From positions 1 through 35,906 of the IMG/VR virus record IMGVR_UViG_3300023284_000562: DNA of 35,906 nt, one strand, 5' to 3'. Numbering within the stretch: the stretch's first letter is position 1; each line of letters opens with the position of its first letter. The notes beneath the pieces are model-generated. The model was not told the DNA's origin, did no database searches, and saw nothing but the letters and a program-made list of their open reading frames with translations. The stretch comes from a virus. Positions 1 through 8,204 of the stretch are shown here, one piece after another. The position numbers and the translations under genes were made by a program.

Positions 1-98
1 CATATCTATTTAATAATTCATCAGCTGTAAATACCTGGCCTTTATCTAAAAGGTGAGTATTCATATATTTATCAATACCCCTGACTACATAGTACCAG
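1..98. repeat. Left-end fold-back inverted repeat (98 bp)
   Basis: Bases 1-98 are a perfect reverse complement of 1710-1807, inside the large terminase gene; identity stops at 99 (C here, where G would be needed). The left edge of the window cuts the repeat, so it may be longer. A piece of an essential gene copied backwards exactly at a sequence end is typical of a chimeric read or amplification fold-back rather than of phage biology. A real inversion cannot be excluded from sequence alone. Confidence 0.95.
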
Positions 99-526
99 CC
101 GAATTTATTCCAAGCCTACCGGATTTTATCAGCCAAAAATTAGCACGTGAAAAATTTAATCTTTCGGTGCAGCAATTGAAAGACGTTCGAGAAAAACATA
201 AAATCCAAAATAAAAAATATCACAATAAAATATTCCTTTATCAACCAGCTTTGGAAAAATGTTTTCAATCGACGGTAGTAATGTCGGACATAAAAAAACA
301 AACTGCTGAAGCCAAGCTAATAGAAATCAGATTAAAAAATGAAAATACAAAACATGAAATAATTGAATCTGAATATGCAAAGTTTTATAAAGAAGCTTCA
401 TATATTTTTGGTGAGCTAACAGATATGCCCGACAAATTAAAATTGACCAATGATCAAAAATATATTTGGAATGAAACTTTTGGAAAATTATCGAATAGAC
501 TTCAATCACTATCAGAAGAACATTAA
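53..526 (+). CDS. Terminase small subunit-like DNA-packaging protein, false N-terminus
   Basis: The gene lies directly before the large terminase and its TAA overlaps that gene's ATG (TAATG), the usual small/large terminase pairing. The product is mostly helical, with a basic stretch (KLAREKFNLSVQQLKDVREK) that could form a helix-turn-helix-like DNA-binding unit, and a charged C-terminal half that would contact TerL. The call rests on position and size; I do not recognise the family by sequence. The first 15-16 codons come from the inverted copy of the terL gene, so they are not native. Native coding starts at about base 99 (EFIPSLPDF...) and the true start is missing from this end. The ATG at 35744 near the other end is a candidate for it. 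Confidence 0.6.
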   Translation: MSIHIFINTPDYIVPAEFIPSLPDFISQKLAREKFNLSVQQLKDVREKHKIQNKKYHNKIFLYQPALEKCFQSTVVMSDIKKQTAEAKLIEIRLKNENTKHEIIESEYAKFYKEASYIFGELTDMPDKLKLTNDQKYIWNETFGKLSNRLQSLSEEH

Positions 527-2328
527 TGGAAAAAAGAACTAGAGCAAATATCCGAGCACTTAACGAAATAATAAAACGTGCTTGCCCTGAAATTGTAGAT
601 GACTTTTGCCAATGGATAGAAGAAAATATATCAACCATGGAAAAATTATCATCTGCTGATAAAGGTTTTGTAGTTCTTGACCCACACCAAAGACCGATCA
701 TTGACGCAATATTTAATTCCGACATTCGAGAAATAACAATCATCGGACCACAACAAACCGGTAAATCATTTCCCTGGCAGGTTGCACTGGCTGCTTTGGC
801 TGCCATCTCTGGTGTCGTTGCTTATGTGGTTTATGAATCAGATGATAAAGCAAAGAAAGTTAACGCCGATGTAATCACCCCTCTTTTTAAATCTCACCCT
901 AAACTCAAGAAATACCTTGAAGCCAGTAACAGTTATACCAAAGACGCTTTCCATTTTCCAAATACAGTTGCTTATTACTCTGGATCGGGTCAAGAGATAT
1001 CTTCATTCGAAGTTGAATTTGCTGTTGCATCAGAGCTTGATAGATGGGTAGGTGACATTAAGAGAATGGATAAAACATTAGACACCCTTAAACACCGTAT
1101 TAGACGTTATGAGAAGATAGGTAAGTCTAAGTTTATCAAAGAATCATCACCTGATACCGCCGCGCATCCTTCTTGGCGATCATTTAAAAAATCTAATCAA
1201 GGTTATTATCATGTAGCTTGTTTGCATTGTAAGGGTTTAATTCCTTCTTATTGCATCGACGGTATTTTTTATGAAGGTGAATTCCTTGGTGGCATGTGTT
1301 ATGAGTTGGATGATTTTAATAATATTATTCCTGATTCAGTTTATTATGAATGCCCTCATTGTAACAAAGCCTTACAGGAATCAGACGCACCGGAAATGAA
1401 TAGACTTGGTGAATATGTATATAAGAACAGTGCACAAAAATCACATATTGGTTTTCAATTTGGTGCTTTGGTTGGTTATCGTTCTATAACATGGGCTTCA
1501 ATAGCTGAAGCTTTACACGTTGCAGGGTCTACAAACGACATCGCAGCACACCAGAACTTAGACAACGCTTATAAAGGTAGACCGTATAAACGCCGTGAGA
1601 AGACAGCTAAGCGATTAGATGTATTATTAGAACATCGATATAATAAAAATGAATATAATCCTGAAGATATAAGCGCCGTCTTCTTTGCAGCAGATACACA
1701 GAAAGATTCCTGGTACTATGTAGTCAGGGGTATTGATAAATATATGAATACTCACCTTTTAGATAAAGGCCAGGTATTTACAGCTGATGAATTATTAAAT
1801 AGATATGATGCCGAGTATGAAGGTATGATCCCGTCACTAGGTATTATTGACCAAGGTGGTGGACAGGGTAGAAGTAGAGAAGTACAAGAACTAGTCCAGG
1901 CTGATGAAAGTGGTACTCTCTTTTCTTATAAAGGTGGAAGATATCAAAATACCGATAACTGGCATGTATCGAAAAATGATGAAACTTTAATCTTATGTAA
2001 TGCCAATCATTATAAAGCTGAATTGCTTAGCCTTATATATGATCAACAAAACCGTGACAATCATTACTGGTTTTTGCCTGAAGGTAATTTAGATAGAATC
2101 TATTTGAATCATATAATGGCTCCACGTCCACCTAAAGGTAAACCAGACTCTGAATATATCCTTTGGAAGTCAGGCGAAAAAGATAATTTAAAAGATGATT
2201 ACTTTGATGCTGAAAAAATGTTAAGAGTAGTTATAGATATGGCTTGCTCTACTGATGAAGATGGTGATCCTAAAGTACTTCACCCTGACCAGTGGCGCCA
2301 TGATATGCCATTTATCCAATTCGCGTAG
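526..2328 (+). CDS. terL: Terminase large subunit, GpA family
   Basis: This is the packaging motor ATPase plus nuclease that cuts concatemers and pumps DNA into the prohead. The 600-residue length fits the lambda GpA family. The ATPase Walker A is GPQQTGKS at residues 74-81. A Walker B-like strand is EFAVASELDRW near 164-174, with ASELD where the family normally has DE. Two CxxC pairs (C232/C235 and C276/C279) form the zinc-binding insert typical of GpA. The nuclease half has acidic strands around D390 (FFAADTQ) and D442 (GIIDQGG). The start overlaps the small terminase stop. A 98-bp piece of this gene (1710-1807) is repeated in inverted form at the window start, but the gene itself is intact. 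Confidence 0.93.
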   Translation: MEKRTRANIRALNEIIKRACPEIVDDFCQWIEENISTMEKLSSADKGFVVLDPHQRPIIDAIFNSDIREITIIGPQQTGKSFPWQVALAALAAISGVVAYVVYESDDKAKKVNADVITPLFKSHPKLKKYLEASNSYTKDAFHFPNTVAYYSGSGQEISSFEVEFAVASELDRWVGDIKRMDKTLDTLKHRIRRYEKIGKSKFIKESSPDTAAHPSWRSFKKSNQGYYHVACLHCKGLIPSYCIDGIFYEGEFLGGMCYELDDFNNIIPDSVYYECPHCNKALQESDAPEMNRLGEYVYKNSAQKSHIGFQFGALVGYRSITWASIAEALHVAGSTNDIAAHQNLDNAYKGRPYKRREKTAKRLDVLLEHRYNKNEYNPEDISAVFFAADTQKDSWYYVVRGIDKYMNTHLLDKGQVFTADELLNRYDAEYEGMIPSLGIIDQGGGQGRSREVQELVQADESGTLFSYKGGRYQNTDNWHVSKNDETLILCNANHYKAELLSLIYDQQNRDNHYWFLPEGNLDRIYLNHIMAPRPPKGKPDSEYILWKSGEKDNLKDDYFDAEKMLRVVIDMACSTDEDGDPKVLHPDQWRHDMPFIQFA

Positions 2329-2448
2329 TTACTTTTATCTTGAGTGGCCAACAAAGATAAACCCGTCTTTACGAGCAGCTGGATCCCATAAAGATATATC
2401 CGTCTTTGCTGCAGCTTTCAAACTTTGGTACCACAAAGACAATAATAT

Positions 2449-3129
2449 CTATGATGGATCCAAGCTGTTTAAAATTGCGTTTCTTTCTAGTACTGGCAAT
2501 TCAGATAATTTATCTTTAAGTCTTTGAATTTTTCTTTTGATCCTTTGCCTATCTGTGCAGTCTTGCCCTAGATAAGAATAATCATGAAGATGTTTTATTT
2601 CTTTAGGATCATAATTCATATAAAGTCTTTCGGTTCTTAATCCACCTCTTGTCATAGATTGATAATCGATATGGTACCACGTAGATAATTCTGACTCATA
2701 CATTTTATTTGGATACGTTGATATTAGACAATCGCATTTTATTTTATTAGCGATCGACAATAGACGTAGTTGACTAGTGGCGCCCATATCAAATTTATAT
2801 CTTGTCTTTCCCCTGGTTTCATGTGGATATGGTGGATCCATATAGATAACAGTATCTTTACTAGATCGAGTATAATCCAATAATGATTTTTCAAAAGTTA
2901 AGCTGCTCACAAAGATGTTTCTGTCTTTAGTGGATCCCTGCCATTTTTTTATTACGTCTGGATCAACATCGAAACAAAAAGTTTCTTCGCATGGTTTTAT
3001 TTTTCTCATCACAGAACCATTACCAAGAAATGGAATAATTAATTTTTTGTGTGGCCTTATATGATTTATTATTTTTTGATATGATCCACTTGCACCTTTA
3101 CCGCCAAAGTATGTATCGTAAATTTTCAT
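2449..3129 (-). CDS. D12-class DNA N6-adenine methyltransferase (Dam-like)
   Basis: The protein should transfer a methyl group from S-adenosylmethionine to adenine in DNA, probably protecting phage DNA from host restriction or marking it. The D12 order is visible: N-terminal YFGGKGASGSY, SAM-binding motif FLGNGS at residues 34-39, then the catalytic DPPY at 98-101 and a conserved YPNKMY further on. At 226 residues it is shorter than E. coli Dam. It is the only gene on the minus strand within the late block, between terL and the gpW-like gene, and has its own promoter at 3173-3201; this is the layout of a moron. Target specificity cannot be read from the sequence. After its TAG stop, 37 more protein-like codons follow in frame. 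Confidence 0.88.
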   Translation of the reverse strand: MKIYDTYFGGKGASGSYQKIINHIRPHKKLIIPFLGNGSVMRKIKPCEETFCFDVDPDVIKKWQGSTKDRNIFVSSLTFEKSLLDYTRSSKDTVIYMDPPYPHETRGKTRYKFDMGATSQLRLLSIANKIKCDCLISTYPNKMYESELSTWYHIDYQSMTRGGLRTERLYMNYDPKEIKHLHDYSYLGQDCTDRQRIKRKIQRLKDKLSELPVLERNAILNSLDPS

Positions 3130-3172
3130 TTGATTCCTATTAGTTATATTTATCTATGTGGTACCTTCAGGA

Positions 3173-3201
3173 AGAATAGACCTTTTTGTCTATGTTGTCA
3201 A
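3173..3201 (-). promoter_or_regulatory. Sigma-70-type promoter of the methylase, with operator-like repeat
   Basis: Read on the minus strand there is a perfect -35 TTGACA (3196-3201), a 17-base spacer and a -10 TATTCT (3173-3178), about 44 bases before the methylase ATG. An inverted repeat ATAGAC-6-GTCTAT (3176-3193) fills the spacer and touches the -10 box, a natural place for a repressor to bind. The strong match to consensus and the lone minus-strand gene downstream support the call; activity is inferred. Confidence 0.65.
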
Positions 3202-3228
3202 GGGTTTATAAATTAACTACCTTACATC

Positions 3229-3243
3229 TGGAAACATTTTCCA
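3229..3243. promoter_or_regulatory. 15-bp palindrome shared with 26707-26721
   Basis: TGGAAA-CAT-TTTCCA is a perfect 6-bp dyad with a 3-base centre. The same dyad with centre GAT, and similar flanks (TCT before, A then TGT or CGT after), occurs once more in the intergenic space at 26707-26721. Here it lies upstream of the methylase promoter and ahead of the gpW-like gene. It looks like a binding site for a phage or host regulator. Confidence 0.5.
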
Positions 3244-3328
3244 ACGTCCTAAAAATAATTCAATAAACCATTTGCAATTATATTTAATATGTAATAGGTG
3301 TGTATTAAATAGAGGATATAAAAAACTT

Positions 3329-3598
3329 ATGGCAAACCTAGAATTTAATAACCCTGACAGCACTTTTAAAATCCCTACCACAGAAGAACGATACGCCGAT
3401 GTTCTCGCAGCAATTCAAACCATTTTAGTAACAGGCCAAAGTTATACAATTATAGGCGGTAGGCAATTTACATTCGCCGCCCTTGATTCTCTTAGGTCAC
3501 TTGAAGCAGAATTAGAAAACAAACTTCTTGCCGAACGCGGGGATACTGGAATTTATCACGCTGATACCGGCGGACTTAAAGAGGATGATGAATCTTAA
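3329..3598 (+). CDS. Head-tail joining protein, gpW-like
   Basis: An 89-residue protein in the place of lambda gpW, just before the portal gene. gpW sits below the portal and stabilises packaged DNA. The segment QFTFAALDSLRSLEAELENK resembles the gpW pattern of a short loop followed by a long helix. I chose the ATG at 3329 because it has an AGAGGA ribosome site 12 bases upstream; the longer frame from 3272 adds 19 cysteine-containing codons with no such site. The stop overlaps the portal start (TAATG), suggesting translational coupling. Confidence 0.7.
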   Translation: MANLEFNNPDSTFKIPTTEERYADVLAAIQTILVTGQSYTIIGGRQFTFAALDSLRSLEAELENKLLAERGDTGIYHADTGGLKEDDES

Positions 3599-5214
3599 TG
3601 TGGTTTTTTGGAAAAAGTAAAAATGTTCTTAAAGCAGAACGTGATGCATATTTAAATGCTTATGATGAAGTAGCAACAGAGTTAAACCGTGATCGCCGCA
3701 CTTCTTCTATAGAGGTACAAGGTGAAGTTGAATTACTTAGCTTTTCAAAACGCTTTAAATTAATTGCAAACGTCCGTGAGAATATCAGAGAGTTTAGTTT
3801 AATTGGCGGATGGGAAGATCAATTTGAAAGAAACGTAATTGGTAAAGGTCAATCATTAAATATTAAAACTGATGTTGAAGGTTCGGCAGATAAAGCTAAT
3901 GCATGGTTTAGACAATGGGCTAAATCACCTGATGCTTTCGACGCTCACAAATCACTCGGTAACTTGAGTAGATTATGGTTAACATCTTACAGACGCGACG
4001 GTGATGTATTAGTTTACTTTGACCACTTAGGTTTAATCAATCCAGGTAAAACAATTACTTTTGAATCGGATCAACTTACTACTATTAGTAATAATTCGAT
4101 TGATAAGAAAGCTACCCAAAACTGGGTATCAGATTTTTTAAACCCTTTCGATCGCAATACTAAAGATTGGAGCACCTGGAAAGAAAGAACTGGTAAAATC
4201 ACACAATCAGCTGGCGTTTTATTCTCAAAATTCAAAGTCATTATAGGTTATGTTGTCGCTACTGGCGGCGGTAGAGCTAAGAGTTCTTGTTCATTTGAGA
4301 TAAATAGAGACAATACATTGAATCAAAAGAACGAATGTATGGTATTACCTGTTACAGATTGTTATCTTATCTATAGAACCAAGCGCGTAAACTCATATAG
4401 AGGCGTTACTGCTTACCTTGCAGCAATAAATGCAATCATTGACGTTAAGGAAATACTAGGCTTTTACAAGAAACGTATGAAAGTTCAATCATCAATGGCT
4501 TTAGTATATAAAACTAAGGGTGGTGATAGACTCCGCAACCGTGCAAAAGCACAAGGTAAAGACGTTCCAAGCATTACAAGTGCTAAAACTACACCAATCA
4601 AACCATTAAAGAATTTCATTAACTTTTTCAAAGGTGCTATAGAAGAAATTGATATCAACGATGAAATAACACCTATTGCCATGGCAGCAGACCAGCAAGC
4701 ACTACAAGACGTACTTAAATTCATCATGCAGATTGAAGCATGGGGTCAGGGCCTAGGGCGCTTATATGCTCACGGTGTCGGTGAATCTAGTTATACCGCT
4801 GCACGAGCTGAAGCAAACTTAACTGAAGTAACATTTCAGGATGAAAAAGATTTAATGTCGGAGTTCTACGACTGGCTTGCATCTCAAGCTTTTAAATATG
4901 CTGATTCAAATAATCTCGCTACACTTCCAGACAACTTTAAATTCACTTGGACCAACTGGCCAACGATGCCACAGATAGACCCTGTGAAGGATACTAAAGC
5001 CTCAACCGATAAACTTAAAGCTGGTTTAACCACCCTTGAAAATATACTTGGTTCAGAATGGAAAGCTATTCTTACACAATTAGGCTTAGAACGTGAAGAA
5101 GCTGAGAAGCTAGGGTTATTTTTAGCAGAATTTAATGTTAAAGAAGACAAAAACAATGATACATCTGATGAAGATGATGATACTGAAACCATAAAAGGTG
5201 ATACAGATGAGTAA
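3598..5214 (+). CDS. Portal protein, lambda gpB family
   Basis: This is the dodecameric ring at the head vertex through which DNA enters and leaves. The 538-residue length, the position between gpW-like and protease genes, and features such as FDAHKSLGNLSRLWLTSYRRDGDVLVYFD and YRGVTAYLAAINAIIDVKEI fit the lambda-type portal family (PF05136). The last 40 residues are very acidic (DEDDDTETIKGDTDE), a common portal tail. The stop overlaps the protease start by 8 bases. The evidence is family resemblance by eye plus gene order, both strong. Confidence 0.88.
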   Translation: MWFFGKSKNVLKAERDAYLNAYDEVATELNRDRRTSSIEVQGEVELLSFSKRFKLIANVRENIREFSLIGGWEDQFERNVIGKGQSLNIKTDVEGSADKANAWFRQWAKSPDAFDAHKSLGNLSRLWLTSYRRDGDVLVYFDHLGLINPGKTITFESDQLTTISNNSIDKKATQNWVSDFLNPFDRNTKDWSTWKERTGKITQSAGVLFSKFKVIIGYVVATGGGRAKSSCSFEINRDNTLNQKNECMVLPVTDCYLIYRTKRVNSYRGVTAYLAAINAIIDVKEILGFYKKRMKVQSSMALVYKTKGGDRLRNRAKAQGKDVPSITSAKTTPIKPLKNFINFFKGAIEEIDINDEITPIAMAADQQALQDVLKFIMQIEAWGQGLGRLYAHGVGESSYTAARAEANLTEVTFQDEKDLMSEFYDWLASQAFKYADSNNLATLPDNFKFTWTNWPTMPQIDPVKDTKASTDKLKAGLTTLENILGSEWKAILTQLGLEREEAEKLGLFLAEFNVKEDKNNDTSDEDDDTETIKGDTDE

Positions 5215-6334
5215 TGAAGCTGAAATTTTAGAAGGTGGTTACTGTAATATCACCAATTTTATCAATAAGGATAAGCAAAAAGAAACAACGATGGACATTA
5301 TCGGCGTTATTGGCTGGGAAGTTTGGGATATGGATGTTGTTCACATGCTTAATCAAATTAAAGATACCACGGTAATTAATATTAGGCTTGATAGTCTTGG
5401 TGGTTCAATCGCTGATGGCCTTACAATTCATAATTTATTATTATCTCATAAAGCACCTGTTAATATTACCATTATAGGTAAAGCTGCCTCAATGGGTTCA
5501 GGTATCGCAATGGCTGGTGATAAAGTAAAAATGTTTGAGTCTGGAATGTTCATGCTTCACAATCCTAGTTCTGGAATGATTGGAGAATCAAAAGATTTCA
5601 GATCACAAGCTGATACACTAGATAATCTTAAAGAATCATTAATTAGTTTATACTCTAACAAGTCAGGTTTATCACGGGAAAAAATTTCCAACATGATGAA
5701 CGCTGAAACATTCTTAACACCACAGGAAGCTTTAGAACTTGGTTTTATTGATGAAATAATTGAAACTCAGAGCATGAAAGCTGTAGCAATGGCAGTGCCT
5801 GATTTTATAAACCTATCAAAAATTCCTGCATTCGCTCAGGATCTAATAAAAGGAAACAAAAACATGAGTAAAGAAATAAAAGATGCTCCAATTGTTGAGC
5901 CTGAAGCGGCAAACGTTGAAGCAAAAAATGAAGTCAACAAGCCAGTAGTGGCTGTTAATGTTGCAACTTCTGAAGATATGATAGCTTTAATTGCTTCTAA
6001 TAAAGCAGTAATGGAAAGTAACAATTTGATTCTTACCAAGATTGCAGAAATGTCAAATACAGTAAAAGAAGCTAACGAGGCTGTAGAAGTCGCTGAAGCT
6101 AACGAAGCTGAAGCTAAGAAAGAAGTTAAGGAAGTCAAACAAGAAGCTTCTAACGCTACCGCAATAGCTACTAAGATGGGTGTAGACCTTTCTTCTGTTA
6201 ATATTTGCGACGAGGAAGAATCTAAAGAAGATAAAACTTGGCAAGATACTTATAAAGAAATGCCTAGTAATACAGCCGACGAGCGTGACGCTAAAGCTGA
6301 TTACAGAATGAAAAACCTAAAAGAAGGAAATTAA
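5207..6334 (+). CDS. ClpP-type head maturation protease fused to scaffold
   Basis: This is a prohead protease of the S14/ClpP fold that cuts scaffold and capsid subunits during head maturation. From the ATG at 5207 the catalytic serine is in GKAASMGSG (S95), the histidine in FMLHNPSSG (H118) and an acidic partner probably in SQADTLDN; LGGS at 64-67 forms the oxyanion loop. Residues after about 200 are Ala/Glu/Lys-rich and coiled-coil-like, as expected of scaffold. The upstream GTG at 5198 is a possible start, but the AAAAGG site fits the ATG better. The arrangement matches lambda C, whose 3' end also encodes the scaffold Nu3. Confidence 0.85.
   Translation: MSNEAEILEGGYCNITNFINKDKQKETTMDIIGVIGWEVWDMDVVHMLNQIKDTTVINIRLDSLGGSIADGLTIHNLLLSHKAPVNITIIGKAASMGSGIAMAGDKVKMFESGMFMLHNPSSGMIGESKDFRSQADTLDNLKESLISLYSNKSGLSREKISNMMNAETFLTPQEALELGFIDEIIETQSMKAVAMAVPDFINLSKIPAFAQDLIKGNKNMSKEIKDAPIVEPEAANVEAKNEVNKPVVAVNVATSEDMIALIASNKAVMESNNLILTKIAEMSNTVKEANEAVEVAEANEAEAKKEVKEVKQEASNATAIATKMGVDLSSVNICDEEESKEDKTWQDTYKEMPSNTADERDAKADYRMKNLKEGN
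5864..6334 (+). CDS. Nested in-frame scaffold protein (Nu3-like)
   Basis: An internal ATG at 5864 (MSKEIKDAPIVEPE...) has an AAAGGA ribosome site 9 bases upstream, in the same frame as the protease gene. It would yield a separate 156-residue helical, acidic protein with a heptad-like AEANEAEAKKEVKEVKQE segment. In lambda the scaffold Nu3 is made exactly this way from the end of gene C. The start is inferred from the ribosome site; the overlap with the protease is complete. Confidence 0.55.
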   Translation: MSKEIKDAPIVEPEAANVEAKNEVNKPVVAVNVATSEDMIALIASNKAVMESNNLILTKIAEMSNTVKEANEAVEVAEANEAEAKKEVKEVKQEASNATAIATKMGVDLSSVNICDEEESKEDKTWQDTYKEMPSNTADERDAKADYRMKNLKEGN

Positions 6335-6337
6335 AAA

Positions 6338-7240
6338 ATGGCTAGTATTACAGTAACTAATGGAGATATCGAAGCCTTAGCACCGGTATTTGTTGACGCA
6401 CTTGTTGAAACTCTTGAACCTCTTAACGCTTTCGCTCTTGGTATTGAGTCAGACGCTAAAGAAGAAGGTGATACAGCTAAAGTAGTTGTATATAGTAAAT
6501 TTTCTGATGGTGTAACATTTGATGTTGACACACAGAACTATGAAGATGAACAGGCTGAAGGCGTAGAGTTTAAGCCAGTTGTTCTTGATACTCACAAGAA
6601 GCATACTATTTCATTGCAGGATAAGCAGAGACGCGGATACAGCAAAGAAAAACTAATGCAACTTCAAGGTCAAGCAATGGGCCGCACTATTCTAAAAGAT
6701 GTTTACGCAAAAATTCTTGCAGCTACATTTACAGATAGTATTAATATCGGTCTACCTTCTGCTTTTGATTCTGATTTGTTCGCTGATTTCTGGTTATCAA
6801 TGGATCAAGCTCTATGGGCTCCTGAAAACAGAACAGCTATTTTGTTGAATACTTATATGGGTAACTTATTGAAAGATAACGACCTTAAAAATGCAGATGC
6901 AGCTGGTGATACAGGATTATTAAGACAGGCTAAATTCAGCCCTCTTTATGATATTCAGCCTATCAGCTCGCAGATCTTACCAACAAACGGTGAAAACCTA
7001 GTTGGTATTCTTGCAAATGGTAATGGTATCGGAATCGGTATGGCTCCAGTTGTTGTTGATGATGGTGACGGCGCTGAAGGTGTAGTTAATTCATTCATGG
7101 TTCAAGCTCCAGGTGGTGTTACAGTTGGTTTCAGAACTCACTATGCACCGGCTTCTGGTAAGCGTTTCATGACTACTGAATTACTTTACGGTATTGCAGA
7201 ACTACAACCTGCTTCTTTAATTCGCTTAACATCTGCGTAA
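6338..7240 (+). CDS. Major capsid protein
   Basis: A 300-residue protein directly after the protease/scaffold gene and before a run of small head-completion genes, the place of the major head protein. Features such as KKHTISLQDKQRRGYSKEKL, followed by a long alpha/beta region with LYDIQPISSQILP and GFRTHYAPASGKRFMTTELLYG, suit an HK97-fold capsid. No separate decoration gene of the lambda gpD type precedes it. A weak hairpin follows at 7250-7275, which may lower downstream expression as is usual after capsid genes. The call depends on order and general features. Confidence 0.78.
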   Translation: MASITVTNGDIEALAPVFVDALVETLEPLNAFALGIESDAKEEGDTAKVVVYSKFSDGVTFDVDTQNYEDEQAEGVEFKPVVLDTHKKHTISLQDKQRRGYSKEKLMQLQGQAMGRTILKDVYAKILAATFTDSINIGLPSAFDSDLFADFWLSMDQALWAPENRTAILLNTYMGNLLKDNDLKNADAAGDTGLLRQAKFSPLYDIQPISSQILPTNGENLVGILANGNGIGIGMAPVVVDDGDGAEGVVNSFMVQAPGGVTVGFRTHYAPASGKRFMTTELLYGIAELQPASLIRLTSA

Positions 7241-7249
7241 TTGATTTAT

Positions 7250-7281
7250 AGCCGCCTTATAGATTTAGGGCGGTTATTTAA
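7250..7281 (+). terminator. Weak hairpin after the capsid gene (attenuator)
   Basis: AGCCGCCT at 7250-7257 pairs with GGGCGGTT at 7268-7275 (8 pairs, two of them wobble; 10-base loop), followed by ATTTAACT rather than a clean T run. It may trim the capsid mRNA or partly stop transcription before the minor head genes. Confidence 0.4.
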
Positions 7282-7301
7282 CTCAAAGTAAGGATATAAA
7301 A

Positions 7302-7787
7302 ATGAAAAATATATTAATCGGAATCATCAAAGGCAAAGAATCATTAATTGCTATGGGTGCAGAAGCTAGTACATTGTATCGCGAGTTACAAAATGCTAAC
7401 GGTGGAAAGTATGATGAAATTCATATGTATAGAAAGCCTTCTAAAAAGTCTAAATTCAGAGCTGAAAACAATGTTTCAACTTGTGAAAATACTTTAAAAG
7501 GTGCTAATAATTCTGTTGAGCAATCTAAAGATTCTATTGCACTTGCTAATAAAAGCTTAGAAGTTGCTAAAGATTCAGTATCAGTTGCTAAGAAAGCAGT
7601 TGATAAATGCAAGGATAAGTCAGATAAAGAAAGACTTAAAATTGTATTACAGCGTGTAAAGAATGATGAAAAATCAGCCATTGCCAACGCTAAAAACAGA
7701 GTAGCAGCAGCTGAAGCAACTATGAAGCAGCGCAAAGACAGTGTTAAAACCGCTAAGAAATATTTAGAAGAAGCTAAATCTAAATAA
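7302..7787 (+). CDS. Lysine/alanine-rich helical protein of unknown function
   Basis: I do not recognise this protein. Residues 1-50 look globular (MKNILIGIIKGKESLIAMGA...), and from about 55 on the protein is a long lysine-, alanine- and serine-rich helix with repeated forms such as SLEVAKDSVSVAKKAV and SVKTAKKYLEEAK. It has three cysteines. It sits between the capsid gene and the head-completion genes, the place held in lambda by gpFI, a packaging helper, but it is basic and no homology is evident. A virion-internal or DNA-binding role is possible. The ribosome site is AAGGA, 11 bases before the ATG. Confidence 0.7.
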   Translation: MKNILIGIIKGKESLIAMGAEASTLYRELQNANGGKYDEIHMYRKPSKKSKFRAENNVSTCENTLKGANNSVEQSKDSIALANKSLEVAKDSVSVAKKAVDKCKDKSDKERLKIVLQRVKNDEKSAIANAKNRVAAAEATMKQRKDSVKTAKKYLEEAKSK

Positions 7788-7854
7788 ATATTTTGAGTGT
7801 TGGGTGGTTCGTGCCGTCCTGCCTGATGCTTAATTTTTAAAGGATAATTAAACA

Positions 7855-8202
7855 ATGAGTAAAATAAAAGACATAATGAACAATCAACTTAAAGCCGCCA
7901 TGTCACATTTAGATGATGATAACGGAATATTTAACGGCTTTTCACTTGGTAACAATTTTGATTTATTATGTTCTGAAGTATCGCTAACTATGAGACAATC
8001 ACAGGAACGTGACGCTGATTTTATTCAAGCTTATCAATTATCTGTTTTAGTTAGGCAGTCAGATTTTGACGGTGACGCTAATACATTTGAAGGCGATATA
8101 GCAATTTATAAAGATATTGAAAGACGAGTTATGAAAGTAACGGCAACTTCAGACGGCTTAGAATGGCGTTTTGACTTAGGCGCAAAGTATACAGGTAGGT
8201 AA
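7855..8202 (+). CDS. Putative head-tail connector protein
   Basis: A 115-residue protein in the place of lambda gpFII. The C-terminal half has strands like ADFIQAYQLSVLVRQSDF and RRVMKVTATSDGLEWRFDLG, similar in layout to small beta-barrel head-closure proteins that carry a short hydrophilic end. The call is mainly positional. An AAAGGA ribosome site lies upstream and the next gene follows after 2 bases. Confidence 0.5.
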   Translation: MSKIKDIMNNQLKAAMSHLDDDNGIFNGFSLGNNFDLLCSEVSLTMRQSQERDADFIQAYQLSVLVRQSDFDGDANTFEGDIAIYKDIERRVMKVTATSDGLEWRFDLGAKYTGR

Positions 8203-8204
8203 TT

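Noticed and set aside
2255-2527. Plus-strand 90-codon frame after the end of terL
   Set aside because: It overlaps the ends of terL and the methylase, has no ribosome site, and its protein pattern mirrors the opposite strand.
3272-3328. Longer N-terminus of the gpW-like gene
   Set aside because: The 19 extra codons have no ribosome site, while ATG 3329 has AGAGGA at suitable distance and gives the family's usual length.
5685-5702. A GGAAA-AAA-TTTCC dyad similar to the shared palindrome
   Set aside because: It is inside the protease coding sequence, lacks the conserved flanks and fits the local codons, so chance is enough.
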